This document shows positions 18,441 through 26,768 of a DNA stretch of 64,000 nt, one piece after another. The DNA lies in assembly GCA_963847145.1 (NCBI GenBank), contig CAWJYN010000003.1:1-64000 (forward strand). The letters run 5' to 3'. Made by a program: the position numbers and the translations under genes. The DNA is from JABFRJ01 sp963847145. GTDB lineage: Bacteria; Pseudomonadota; Alphaproteobacteria; Rhizobiales; Hyphomicrobiaceae. The number at the start of each line of letters is the position of its first letter. Position 1 is the stretch's first letter. The notes beneath the pieces are model-generated. The model made no database searches. It had not been told where the DNA came from and saw only the letters and a program-made list of their open reading frames with translations.

Positions 18441-19859
18441 ATGGCCGATAAAAAGTCAATCGCCGATGTGCTGAAGATGATGAAGGACAAGGACGTCAAG
18501 TTCCTCGACCTGCGCTTTACCGATACTAAAGGCAAGATGCAGCACGTGACGGCCGACGCCTCCTGCGTCGATGAAGCGATGTTCACCGATGGCTATGCTT
18601 TCGACGGTTCGTCGATTGCCGGCTGGAAAGGCATCGAAGCCTCCGACATGACCTTGATGCCGGAACCGTCATCTGCGCACATCGATCCATTCTTCGCGCA
18701 AACCACGATGGCGATTTTCTGCGACGTGCTCGAGCCGTCGACTGGTGAGATGTACGAACGCGATCCTCGCTCGATTGCCAAGCGCGCTGAAGCCTACGTC
18801 AAGCAGACCGGTATCGGCGATGCGATTTACTTCGGTCCGGAAGCCGAGTTCTTCATCTTCGACGACGTCAAGTTCACAGCCGATCCCTACCACGTGTCCT
18901 ACAAGCTCGATTCGTCCGAGCTGCCGTCCAACATGGGCACCGATTATGAGATGGGCAACCTCGCACATCGCCCTCGCGTCAAGGGCGGCTACTTCCCCGT
19001 GCCGCCGATCGACAGCTGCCAGGATATCCGCTCGGAAATGCTCTCGGTGATGGCCGAAATGGGCGTGCAGGTCGAAAAGCATCACCACGAAGTTGCTGCT
19101 GCTCAGCACGAGCTTGGCGTGAAGTTCGGCCCGATGATCCAGATGGCCGATCACATGCAGATCTACAAGTACGTGATCCATCAGGTCGCCCAGGCCTACG
19201 GCAAGACCGCGACGTTCATGCCGAAGCCGATCTTCGGCGACAACGGTTCGGGCATGCATGTCCACCAGTCGATCTGGAAGGGCGGCCAGCCGCTGTTCGC
19301 AGGCAACAAGTATGCCGATCTCTCGGATATGTGCCTGCACTACATCGCCGGCATCCTGAAGCATGCCAAGTCGATCAACGCCTTCACCAACCCGACCACC
19401 AACAGCTACAAGCGTCTGGTGCCGGGTTATGAAGCGCCCGTGCTGCTCGCCTACTCCGCGCGCAACCGTTCGGCCTCGTGCCGTATCCCGCACGTGACTT
19501 CGCCAAAGGCGAAGCGCATCGAGATCCGTTTCCCTGATCCCGCCGCCAACCCGTATCTCGCGTTTGCTGCCATGCTGATGGCCGGCCTCGACGGCATCCA
19601 GAACAAGCTGAACCCCGGCGAAGCGATGGATAAGAACCTGTACGATCTGCCACCGGCAGAACTGGCCAAGATCCCGACGGTGTGCGGTTCGCTCCGCGAA
19701 GCACTCGACAGCCTCGACAAGGACCGCGCGTACTTGAAGGCTGGCGGCGTGTTCACCGACGACATGATCGACGCCTACATCGAGCTGAAGATGGCCGAAG
19801 TTGAGCGCACCGACATGACCCCGCATCCGGTCGAGTTCGACATGTACTATTCGTGCTGA
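18441..19859 (+). CDS. glnA: Glutamine synthetase, type I
   Basis: Makes glutamine from glutamate, ammonia and ATP as a cytosolic dodecamer. The 472-residue product is of GSI-beta type: DGSSIAGWKGI (latch region), EAEFFIFDDV (metal site), NGSGMHVHQSIWK (ATP/ammonia site), the conserved NRSASCRIP, and the adenylylation tyrosine in KNLYDLPPAE. ATG 18441 has GGGGAG five bases upstream, so it is preferred to 18426. GlnB presumably sets its adenylylation through GlnE. Its last 150 bp are duplicated at 20659-20809. Confidence 0.97.
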   Translation: MADKKSIADVLKMMKDKDVKFLDLRFTDTKGKMQHVTADASCVDEAMFTDGYAFDGSSIAGWKGIEASDMTLMPEPSSAHIDPFFAQTTMAIFCDVLEPSTGEMYERDPRSIAKRAEAYVKQTGIGDAIYFGPEAEFFIFDDVKFTADPYHVSYKLDSSELPSNMGTDYEMGNLAHRPRVKGGYFPVPPIDSCQDIRSEMLSVMAEMGVQVEKHHHEVAAAQHELGVKFGPMIQMADHMQIYKYVIHQVAQAYGKTATFMPKPIFGDNGSGMHVHQSIWKGGQPLFAGNKYADLSDMCLHYIAGILKHAKSINAFTNPTTNSYKRLVPGYEAPVLLAYSARNRSASCRIPHVTSPKAKRIEIRFPDPAANPYLAFAAMLMAGLDGIQNKLNPGEAMDKNLYDLPPAELAKIPTVCGSLREALDSLDKDRAYLKAGGVFTDDMIDAYIELKMAEVERTDMTPHPVEFDMYYSC

Positions 19860-19868
19860 TCGCCAACA

Positions 19869-19945
19869 GTGTCAGACCCATGGGGCTGACACCAACGCAC
19901 CGCCGGTCGGTTTGGCCGCAGCCCCGGAGAGCAATCTCCGGGGCT
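19869..19945 (+). terminator. Double hairpin after glnA
   Basis: Two hairpins follow the stop codon. The first (19869-19892) pairs GTGTCAG with CTGACAC and is a variant of a GGTCAGACC-type repeat seen elsewhere in the window. The second (19920-19945) has an 11-bp stem around GCAA, followed by a weak T tract. The same pair in the same order follows the duplicated glnA end at 20818-20897. Confidence 0.75.
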
Positions 19946-19995
19946 GTTTGCTTGGGGGGCTGGACAGCACGCTCAGCAAACGCGCCACGGCTCCG

Positions 19996-20301
19996 CTAGC
20001 TGCGCACCAACTGCCTCGTGATCCGTCGACTGCCGCGCACAATGCGTACAATCGTGACTGTGTCTTGCGCCGGGTCCCAATCGTAAATCATGACGAACGG
20101 GAAAACGGGCGCAATCCGTGCCAGCTTCCCGAGTTGGGGACGAGCAGGCCCGGATGCGGGTCACATCTCCAACCGGTGATACACATCGTCGAACAGGCCG
20201 TAATACTTTGTCACCGTTGGCTCGCCGCCACGACCGACGAGGTATGTTGTGATCTCATCGAGATCGGCATCTGCGCGCGGGCTGATGATGACTGCCGTCA
20301 T
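19996..20301 (-). pseudogene. ParE/RelE-family toxin interrupted by an in-frame stop
   Basis: The product starts MTAVIISPRADADLDEITTY and ends MIYDWDPAQDTVTIVRIVRG with SRRITRQLVRS, the layout of a ParE/RelE ribosome- or gyrase-directed toxin of about 101 residues. Codon 47 is TGA (20161-20163). The frame is open on both sides, so this is one nonsense change rather than an indel, and nothing suggests recoding. ATG 20301 overlaps the antitoxin stop (ATGA). The toxin is therefore probably dead while its antitoxin remains open. The pair lies between glnA and a repeated glnA 3' end. Confidence 0.75.
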
Positions 20302-20573
20302 GTGCCTCGAATACGTGCCAAGCGCTCGGCATTGCGCGCGCGATGTTCGGCCAGTGTGAGATACGTCCCCTGCGCGACCTCGGCTCGCGCCGCATCGAGG
20401 CTCTCGATCAGGCCGGCCAATTCTGCTTCGCTTTCAGGGCGTGCGTCTTCGGCCTCGAACCGCATGCGCTCTTCGACGATTTGAGCAAGCGCCTCTTCTA
20501 CAGAGGCAAACGAACCGTCGGTTACTCGGGCCTCAAGCCAATCCTCTTGGGGTTTTGGCAAAACGATGTTCAT
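20298..20573 (-). CDS. ParD-like ribbon-helix-helix antitoxin
   Basis: A 91-residue protein starting MNIVLPKPQEDWLEARVTDG, with the pattern of ParD-type RHH antitoxins (short beta strand, then SFASVEEALAQIVEERMRFE). The acidic and then basic C-terminal half (ESEAELAGLIESLDAARAEV) would wrap the toxin. It overlaps the broken toxin gene by four bases. It normally represses its own operon; no operator was assigned in the 65 bp upstream. Confidence 0.8.
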   Translation of the reverse strand: MNIVLPKPQEDWLEARVTDGSFASVEEALAQIVEERMRFEAEDARPESEAELAGLIESLDAARAEVAQGTYLTLAEHRARNAERLARIRGT

Positions 20574-20638
20574 CGAACACCCTCCTTGATATGCACTGAA
20601 GTTATCATAGCTCGCATGCTTCGGCCACCTTGTTGCAG

Positions 20639-20809
20639 ATGCTGAAGGCGAGCCTCGGCAGCCTCGACAAGGACCGCGCGTACTTGAAGGCTGGCGGCGT
20701 GTTCACCGACGACATGATCGACGCCACCATCGAGCTGAAGATGGCCGAAGTTGAGCGCACCGACATGAAGCCGCATCCGGTCGAGTTCGACATGTATTAT
20801 TCGTGCTGA
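20639..20809 (+). pseudogene. Duplicated 3' end of glnA
   Basis: From about 20659 the sequence repeats the last 150 bp of glnA with an offset of 950 bp and four or so base changes, giving GSLDKDRAYLKAGGVFTDD and ending EFDMYYSC with TGA. Changes relative to glnA include Tyr to Thr (DAYIEL to DATIEL) and Thr to Lys (MTPHP to MKPHP). A start at 20639 would give 56 residues but has no ribosome site. It cannot be an enzyme. It is best read as a duplicated target or remnant left by insertion of the toxin/antitoxin segment. Confidence 0.9.
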
Positions 20810-20817
20810 TCACGTGA

Positions 20818-20897
20818 GGTCAGACCTATCGGTCTGCCCCCGCCAAACGGTTCGCAATTTTTGCCATAGCCCCGGAGAGCAATCTCCGGGGTTTTCT
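20818..20897 (+). terminator. Double hairpin after the duplicated glnA end
   Basis: The first hairpin (20818-20839) pairs GGTCAGACC with GGTCTGCCC around TATC, with one mismatch. The second (20869-20891) is CCCCGGAGA-GCAA-TCTCCGGGG followed by TTTTCT, a good intrinsic terminator. Positions relative to the stop codon equal those after glnA within one base, although the DNA between has diverged. Confidence 0.8.
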
Positions 20898-21425
20898 TGC
20901 GCCTCGCACAGTGCGGCGGCGCACCAACGCCACCGGCGGCTGAGGCCGTTACGCCCTGCCGTTCGAGATATTCCTGCGTGCCCGGCGCAGATGCCGGGGG
21001 AGCGCGCGGCAGTGCCGCACACATTGGTGGTCCCGCATCACTGCGGGTTATGGGGTCAGACCTCTCGATCCGATCCCGATGCGGCGTCTGCCGCGCGCTC
21101 TGCTGTGTTCCTTCCCTGGGCGTGGAGGGGCGTTTACGCCACTTGCAGGCGAACCGCTCGTAGAGGTCTCCCAGTCCAGCCAGGCCGTGGCGGCGTGCCG
21201 TCAGCACACCGGTCTAATCGGCAGAACACTGCGGCCCACCGCGAACATCGACGGTCATGATCCGCCCCGGCTCGGTGGGTTGAGGACAGCATGCCACAAC
21301 AGCCGAAATTCTCAACCTATTGGTGCGGTTAAGGTTTATTGCGCGCAATGCCCCGCGCCATCTGCACGTCGGCACGACAGCGGGTTTCGGGTCGCCGGGG
21401 TGCAAACACTCCGTTAGAGAGGCCC
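20898..21425. other. Gene-free stretch upstream of the 2OG oxygenase
   Basis: No gene is supported. The stretch holds a further half-copy of the GGTCAGACC repeat near 21054 and GC-rich palindromic fragments. Open frames overlap each other on both strands without any domain. Confidence 0.5.
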
Positions 21426-22154
21426 ATGCACCGACATAAAGACCCAGTCTCCGCCGCCCAGGCCACAGTCACCGCACTCGATTGGGCGCGTATCGGGGCG
21501 GACCTCGATGCGGCCGGCGTTGCCAATGCGGGTCCGGTGCTCGATGCCGCGGCATGCCAGGCGCTGGCGGCGCAGTATGCCGATGACGGGCTGTTTCGTT
21601 CGCGCATTGTGATGGCGCGGCACGGGTTTGGCTCGGGCGAATACAAATACCTGAATTACCCACTGCCCGATCCGGTCGGCGCGCTGCGGAAGACGTTCTA
21701 TCCCCAGCTCGCGCATATCGCGAACCGTTGGGCAGCGACGCTCGGCATCGACGGGTTCCCCAACGATCTCGACACGATGCTGGCGCGCTGCCATGCGGCG
21801 GGGCAGACCAAGCCGACGCCGCTGATGCTGAGCTATGGCGAGGGTGATTATAATTGCCTGCATCAGGATCTCTATGGTGCGCATGTGTTTCCGCTACAGG
21901 TGGTGATCCTGCTGTCGGAACCGGGACGCGACTTTGAGGGCGGTGAGTTTGTCGTCGTCGAGCAACGTCCGCGCATGCAGTCGCGCGCTGAAGTCGTGAC
22001 CCTGCGTCAAGGTGAGGCCGCCATCTTCGCGACCCGCGAGCGGCCAAAGCAGGGCGGCAAGGGCGTCTATCGCGTGCAGCTGCGCCATGGGGTCAGCCGC
22101 GTACGCCGTGGCACACGGCAAACACTCGGTTTGATTTTTCACGATGCGGCGTAA
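21426..22154 (+). CDS. 2-oxoglutarate/Fe(II)-dependent oxygenase
   Basis: A 242-residue prolyl-4-hydroxylase-fold enzyme. The iron ligands are visible as His-x-Asp in NCLHQDLYGAHVFPLQ and the distal His in QLRHGVSRV. The 2OG-binding Arg is in RRGTRQTLGLIFHD. It probably hydroxylates a small molecule, protein or nucleic acid; the substrate cannot be read from sequence. ATG 21426 has AGAGAGG just upstream and is preferred over the in-frame ATG at 21339. It is monocistronic with no functionally obvious partner. Confidence 0.85.
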   Translation: MHRHKDPVSAAQATVTALDWARIGADLDAAGVANAGPVLDAAACQALAAQYADDGLFRSRIVMARHGFGSGEYKYLNYPLPDPVGALRKTFYPQLAHIANRWAATLGIDGFPNDLDTMLARCHAAGQTKPTPLMLSYGEGDYNCLHQDLYGAHVFPLQVVILLSEPGRDFEGGEFVVVEQRPRMQSRAEVVTLRQGEAAIFATRERPKQGGKGVYRVQLRHGVSRVRRGTRQTLGLIFHDAA

Positions 22155-22362
22155 GGCATCCGCACAATGACCGTCTGAGCCGCTTGCTCAAGACACCGCC
22201 GCACTCATTTCTGCAGATAGTACGCTAGCGAAACTATTCTTGCCGGCCTAGGGGCTGGCTGCTAGCGTTCACAATGACTGATGCACATCAGGTTTCGGGT
22301 CTGCGGCTGGCGCGAGCGAGCGCTCAAGACAGGCAGCGACGCGGGCGCTGCAGGAGCCTAGA

Positions 22363-23514
22363 ATGATTCCGAACGACGAACAAAATGCGCTGCAAGAGAC
22401 GGTCCGCCGGTTTTCCCGCAACACGCTACTGCCGCACTACATCGCGCGGGAGCGCATTGGTGTTTTGGATCGCGATCTCGTGCGCGAGATGGGCCAACTG
22501 GGTTTCCTCGGGGTGGATTTGCCAGAGCCATACGGCGGGCTCGGCGCTTCGGGCGCGACGACGGGTATTGTTGCCGAAGAGCTGGCCTATGGTGATTTCA
22601 ATGTGAGTGCGGTGCAAGTCGGTGCGTCGTTGCTTGGGGCCATCCTCGTCAAGAACGCCAACCCGGAGCTCGCCGCCGAGTGGCTGCCGCGCATGATCGC
22701 CGGCGATGCGATCATGGCCATCTGCGTGACCGAACCGCGCGGCGGCTCAGATGCGGCGGCTCTCAGCCTGAAGGCGCGGCGCGATGGCAGCGACTTCATT
22801 CTCAACGGCGAGAAAACGTCGATTACGTTTGCTGACTGTGCCGATGCCTATCTGGTTTTCGCGCGGACTGGCACGCCGGAGGACGGCGCGCGTGGTGTCA
22901 GTGCCTTTCTGGTGCCTGCTGACGCGCGCGGACTTACGCGACGGCGGTTCGATGATGTCGGCAGCCGGATTATCGGGCGTGGTCCGGTGTTCTTCGATGA
23001 CGTGCGGGTGCCTGCCAGCCATCTTGTTGGCAAGGAGGGCCGCGGCTTCACCGAGGTCATGGCCGGGTTCGACTACAGCCGTGCGTTGATCGCCTTGCAA
23101 TGCACCGGCGCCGCGCAGGCGTCCTTGGATGAGGCCTGGGCCTATACCAAAGAGCGCCAGGCATTCGGCCGGCCGATTGCTCAGTTTCAAGGCGTGACAT
23201 TTCCACTGGTCGAGGGCGACGCGCATATTTCGGCCATCCGCCAGCTCTCCTACCATGCGCTTGAACTGCGCGACGCTGGCCTGCCGCATACGGCGGAGGC
23301 GGCCATGGTCAAGTGGATGGGTCCGCAGACGTCGTTCGATGTCATCCACAAGTGCCTGCTGACGTTCGGGCACTATGGCTGGACGAAAGAGACACCGCAT
23401 CAGCAGCGCATGCGCGATGTCATGGGACTTGAGATCGGTGATGGCACAGCCGCGGTCATGAAACTGATTGTGGCGCGCAACCGGGTTGGTCGCGCGGCGG
23501 TCCAATATCTGTGA
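22363..23514 (+). CDS. Acyl-CoA dehydrogenase
   Basis: A flavoprotein of 383 residues with the three-domain ACAD layout: helical N-terminus (GFLGVDLPEPYGGLG), beta domain with the FAD/substrate motif CVTEPRGGSDAA, and C-terminal helices (KERQAFGRPIAQFQ). The catalytic-base position usually occupied by Glu in YEGT reads IGDGT, so Asp360 is the candidate base. The alternative base site in helix G reads DYSRAL, with Ser rather than Glu. Its stop overlaps the GTG of an APH-family kinase gene (GTGA), so the two are translationally coupled. That pairing resembles ACAD10/11 and the bacterial LvaA/LvaC system, which dehydrate 4-hydroxyacyl-CoAs through a phosphorylated intermediate. Confidence 0.88.
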   Translation: MIPNDEQNALQETVRRFSRNTLLPHYIARERIGVLDRDLVREMGQLGFLGVDLPEPYGGLGASGATTGIVAEELAYGDFNVSAVQVGASLLGAILVKNANPELAAEWLPRMIAGDAIMAICVTEPRGGSDAAALSLKARRDGSDFILNGEKTSITFADCADAYLVFARTGTPEDGARGVSAFLVPADARGLTRRRFDDVGSRIIGRGPVFFDDVRVPASHLVGKEGRGFTEVMAGFDYSRALIALQCTGAAQASLDEAWAYTKERQAFGRPIAQFQGVTFPLVEGDAHISAIRQLSYHALELRDAGLPHTAEAAMVKWMGPQTSFDVIHKCLLTFGHYGWTKETPHQQRMRDVMGLEIGDGTAAVMKLIVARNRVGRAAVQYL

Positions 23515-24716
23515 CGACGCCAGCAAACCCCACTCCAGTGAAGAAGCGATCGCGCAATGTCGCGCTGACGGCGCTGCGGGTGAGCGGGCGCGTCCTCTAT
23601 GAGCGCGTGGCACGGCCGATGGCGCGCACTCTCGATGACGTTCCGTGCTCGCCCCATTCAATCACACCTGCGTGGTTGACGGCGGCGCTCTGCAGCACAG
23701 TGCCGGGCGCTGCAGTGACCCGCGTTGATGTCGAACTCTCAAGCACGGGCACGCACGAGCGGCACAGGTTGCATGTGGCCTACAACGAGCGTGGCCAGCA
23801 GGCTGGCCTTCCGGTCACACTTTTTACGAAGTCGCTGCCCAGCATCGTCACGCGGATGGTGGCGGGCTTTAACGGTCACGCGCGGATCGAGGGGCGTTTT
23901 TATTCCGAGGTGCGGCCGCTGCTGCCGATCGAGGCGCCGGTTTGCTACTACTCGACTTATGACCGCAACACGTTTGCTGCCATCCATTTGCTGGAAGATC
24001 TTGTTGCGACCAAAGACGCGACGTTCTGTGGGCACAAAACCACTGTCACGCGCGCGATGGCCGACGACATGATTGATCTGCTCGCAGCGCTGCATGGCCG
24101 GTTCTACGGATCGGCGGCGACCCACGCGACCTTGCGATGGCTCGCGCCTTTCCCGAAATGGTTCACCATCGGCGCGGAGAAGATGCGCACCGAGCACTAC
24201 ACCGGCAAAGCGTTCGACGCGGCGTCCGATGTCATTCCAGGGCGGCTGCTGGCGCGGCGTGGCGACGTGTGGCCGGCAACGCTGCGGGCGCTCTCTGTGC
24301 ATGCGCAGCAGCCCCACGTGTTTCTCCACTCTGATGTGCACATCGGCAACTGGTACCAGACGGGCGCGGGCGGGATGGGGCTGTGCGATTGGCAGTGTCC
24401 GTCACACGGTCATTGGTCGCGGGATTTTGCTTACGCCGTCAGCGCTGGCTTGACGCCGGACGATCGCCGGCTGTGGGAGCGGGATCTCCTGGCGCGGTAT
24501 CTCGACAGACTGGCGTCACACGGGGGCGGCCAACACGACTTCGATCAGGCCTTTTCCTGGTATCGCCAGAGTTTGCTGCATGCGCTGGCGATGTGGACCA
24601 TTACGCTGTGCCACTCGCCTTTTCTGCCCAGCATGCAGCCGGAGGCGATGACACGCGCCATGATCCAGCGCATGGCGACGGCGATCGATGATCTCGATGC
24701 CCTCGACAGCGCGTGA
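23511..24716 (+). CDS. APH-family kinase coupled to an acyl-CoA dehydrogenase
   Basis: A 401-residue aminoglycoside-phosphotransferase-fold protein. The catalytic loop is HSDVHIGNW (Asp as base, Asn as metal ligand) and the metal-binding Asp is in GLCDWQCPSHGH. LPVTLFTKSLPS is the likely ATP-lysine strand. It starts at GTG 23511 inside the last codons of the acyl-CoA dehydrogenase gene. Antibiotic resistance is unlikely. The coupling suggests that it phosphorylates a hydroxyacyl-CoA that the dehydrogenase then processes, as reported for levulinate catabolism and for ACAD10/11. This is inference from gene order and domain content. Confidence 0.85.
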   Translation: MTTPANPTPVKKRSRNVALTALRVSGRVLYERVARPMARTLDDVPCSPHSITPAWLTAALCSTVPGAAVTRVDVELSSTGTHERHRLHVAYNERGQQAGLPVTLFTKSLPSIVTRMVAGFNGHARIEGRFYSEVRPLLPIEAPVCYYSTYDRNTFAAIHLLEDLVATKDATFCGHKTTVTRAMADDMIDLLAALHGRFYGSAATHATLRWLAPFPKWFTIGAEKMRTEHYTGKAFDAASDVIPGRLLARRGDVWPATLRALSVHAQQPHVFLHSDVHIGNWYQTGAGGMGLCDWQCPSHGHWSRDFAYAVSAGLTPDDRRLWERDLLARYLDRLASHGGGQHDFDQAFSWYRQSLLHALAMWTITLCHSPFLPSMQPEAMTRAMIQRMATAIDDLDALDSA

Positions 24717-24923
24717 CAGTGCGGCTCAGGCAGGCCCCATGGCGCGACCGGTTGCCGGATCGAACAGGTGGACGGCTGCGCACGGGGCGTCGAACGGAAA
24801 GACAGGCGTGCTGGCTTTGGGCGGGTCGCACACCATGTTATCACCTGATTCACGGCCTTCGACGGGCAAGAAAAGGCTGCTGTAGGCGCCTCAACAGGTC
24901 GCCGCGCCGGGCAAAGGACACTC

Positions 24924-25526
24924 ATGTCACGCAAGATCGCCGGACCAGAAATCGAGCGGGTCATTCAGCTGCTCGCACGGCTGCCGGGTCTTGGTCCGCG
25001 ATCAGCGCGCAAGGCCGCACTTGCGCTCATCAAAAAGCGAACTGAATTGCTGGAGCCGCTGGCGCGCGCACTCAATGAGGCCGCGCAGCGCATCGTGAGC
25101 TGTGCGGTTTGTGGCAATCTCGATACGCAATCGCCGTGCAGCATCTGCGATGATCCCAAGCGGGATCCCAGCCTGATTGTGGTTGTTGAGGAAATCGGCG
25201 ACCTGTGGGCCTTGGAGCGCGCTGGCGTGGTGCAGGGCCGCTATCATATTCTGGGTGGGCATCTGTCGCCGCTGGATGGTATCGGGCCCGATCAATTGAG
25301 TATCGGGCCGTTGGTCGCACGGTGTGGTCCGCCACTGATAGAAGTGCTGCTGGCGCTTAGTTCTACCGTCGAGGGACAGTCGACAGTGCATTACTTGCGC
25401 GAGCAATTGTCGGCTTCTGGCGTTGTGGTGTCGGTTTTGGCGCGCGGTGTGCCGGTCGGTGGCGAGCTCGACTATCTGGACGATGGGACGCTGTCGGCTG
25501 CGATCAAGAGCCGCCGCGTGCTTTGA
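24924..25526 (+). CDS. recR: Recombination protein RecR
   Basis: A 200-residue RecFOR-pathway protein that helps load RecA on gapped DNA. The N-terminal HhH (RLPGLGPRSARKAALAL) is followed by the C4 zinc finger CAVCGNLDTQSPCSIC, a Toprim domain (IVVVEEIGDLWALERAGVVQ) and the Walker-like end. All blocks are intact and the length is normal. The usual dnaX-ybaB partners are not upstream; here the gene stands alone after the kinase with a 207-bp gap. Confidence 0.96.
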   Translation: MSRKIAGPEIERVIQLLARLPGLGPRSARKAALALIKKRTELLEPLARALNEAAQRIVSCAVCGNLDTQSPCSICDDPKRDPSLIVVVEEIGDLWALERAGVVQGRYHILGGHLSPLDGIGPDQLSIGPLVARCGPPLIEVLLALSSTVEGQSTVHYLREQLSASGVVVSVLARGVPVGGELDYLDDGTLSAAIKSRRVL

Positions 25527-25770
25527 CACGCGTGCTATCACCCTGGGCACCTCAAAACAAAACGGCGGTCGCGCAAGGGGGGATGTCGCGACCGCCGTGG
25601 TTTCCGCTACGGGGGGACGTAACGGTTGTGGCTCGGGGGACGAGCCTAGAAGGGATTTAGGAACTGCATCTCGCTATTCAAGAGCGTTGGCGGCGGCTTG
25701 GTGGTGTTTCTCGCAAAGAAGCGATGCAGAAAGTGCATGGCTACGCGGTGCATCCGGACGGAGCCACCGG

Positions 25771-25806
25771 GATTTCAGCCGTGATTTCAGCCGTGATTTC
25801 AGCCGA
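25771..25806. repeat. 12-bp tandem repeat, three copies
   Basis: GATTTCAGCCGT is repeated three times (last base of the third copy differs), reaching into the stop codon of the convergent nitronate-monooxygenase-like gene at 25799. It adds alternative in-frame stops for that gene and has no other visible role. Confidence 0.85.
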
Positions 25807-26740
25807 ACGTTCTTGCCGCGCCAAGCGCACCCATGCGCGCTGCGATCGCAAAAAACTCCGCGATCGTTTCGTCGATGATCTGTTTGGCGGGCTTGACCTT
25901 GTCGATCAGGCCAATCGTTTGGCCGGCGAGCGCGGGGGCTGCGTCCAGTTCGCCGTCAAAATAGACTTTCCGGATGCGCGTGAAGGCGTCTTTCGGTATC
26001 TCGCCCGCCTCGAACATGGCCTGCGAGGCGGGGGTCTTCAAGGCGCGCATCCGCGGGCTCGTCTTGCGATTGAGCATGACCGTGTCAGCTTCGCCGCCAT
26101 TGACGATTGCAGCTTTATAGTTGGCGTGGACAGGGCTTTCAGTGGCGCTGACGAAACGCGTCCCCATCTGCACAGCTTCGGCGCCGAGTGCGAATGCGGC
26201 CGCCATGCCGCGGCCATCGCAGATACCGCCAGCCGCGATGATGGGCACGTCGACAGCGGCACGCACGCCTTGCAGGAGCACCAGTGAGCTGATCTCGGCT
26301 GGGCTCTTGAAGCCGCCGCCCTCGGCGCCTTCGACAACAAGCCCATCGACGCCGGCTTTCACAGCGCCGATCGCTGCGGCAACGGTTGGTACGACATGGT
26401 AGACGATCAGCCCCGCAGCCTTGAGGGGACCGATGAAGGCGGTTGGGCTGCCGGCGGATGTGGTGACGAACTTTACGCCGCTCGTGCAGACGAAGCGCAG
26501 CATGTCTTCGTTTTTTAAGAACAACAGCGGCAGGTTCACGCCGAACGGCTGATCGGTGAGCCTCATCATCGTGGTGATTTCTTGCTGGCAGGCCGCTGTT
26601 TCACCGGACGAGGTTTCGATGATCCCCAGCCCGCCGGCGTTGGAGACGGCGGACGCCAGCTGGGCGCGTGCGATCCAGCCCATGGGCGCCTGGACAATCG
26701 GATAGCGGGCGCCGGTGTGGGCCAGAACGCGGTTGGTCAT
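25799..26740 (-). CDS. Nitronate monooxygenase-like flavoprotein (2-nitropropane dioxygenase family)
   Basis: An FMN-dependent TIM-barrel protein of 313 residues. The FMN-site blocks are PIVQAPMGWIARAQLASAVS, NAGGLGII, VPIIAAGGICDGRGMAAAFA and GAEAVQMGTRF. The motif usually written GxEAGGH or GGGH, whose His is the catalytic base in class I enzymes, reads GAEGGGFKSP, with Phe in place of His. The enzyme may therefore use another base, act on a different substrate, or be an enoyl reductase-like relative. It lies 28 bp after the D-Ala-D-Ala carboxypeptidase gene on the same strand. Confidence 0.82.
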   Translation of the reverse strand: MTNRVLAHTGARYPIVQAPMGWIARAQLASAVSNAGGLGIIETSSGETAACQQEITTMMRLTDQPFGVNLPLLFLKNEDMLRFVCTSGVKFVTTSAGSPTAFIGPLKAAGLIVYHVVPTVAAAIGAVKAGVDGLVVEGAEGGGFKSPAEISSLVLLQGVRAAVDVPIIAAGGICDGRGMAAAFALGAEAVQMGTRFVSATESPVHANYKAAIVNGGEADTVMLNRKTSPRMRALKTPASQAMFEAGEIPKDAFTRIRKVYFDGELDAAPALAGQTIGLIDKVKPAKQIIDETIAEFFAIAARMGALGAARTFG

Positions 26741-26768
26741 CGGGTTGGCCTATCGGGCGTGAGAGGGC

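Noticed and set aside
20161..20163. TGA in the ParE-like toxin as a recoded (selenocysteine) codon
   Set aside because: No SECIS-like hairpin was noted immediately downstream and the family does not use Sec; a nonsense mutation is simpler.
20639..20809. A separate 56-residue protein related to glutamine synthetase
   Set aside because: No ribosome site, no catalytic part, and near-identity to the glnA 3' end show it to be a duplicated fragment.
23511..24716. Aminoglycoside resistance phosphotransferase
   Set aside because: The fold is shared, but the coupling to an acyl-CoA dehydrogenase and lack of a resistance context argue for a metabolic kinase.
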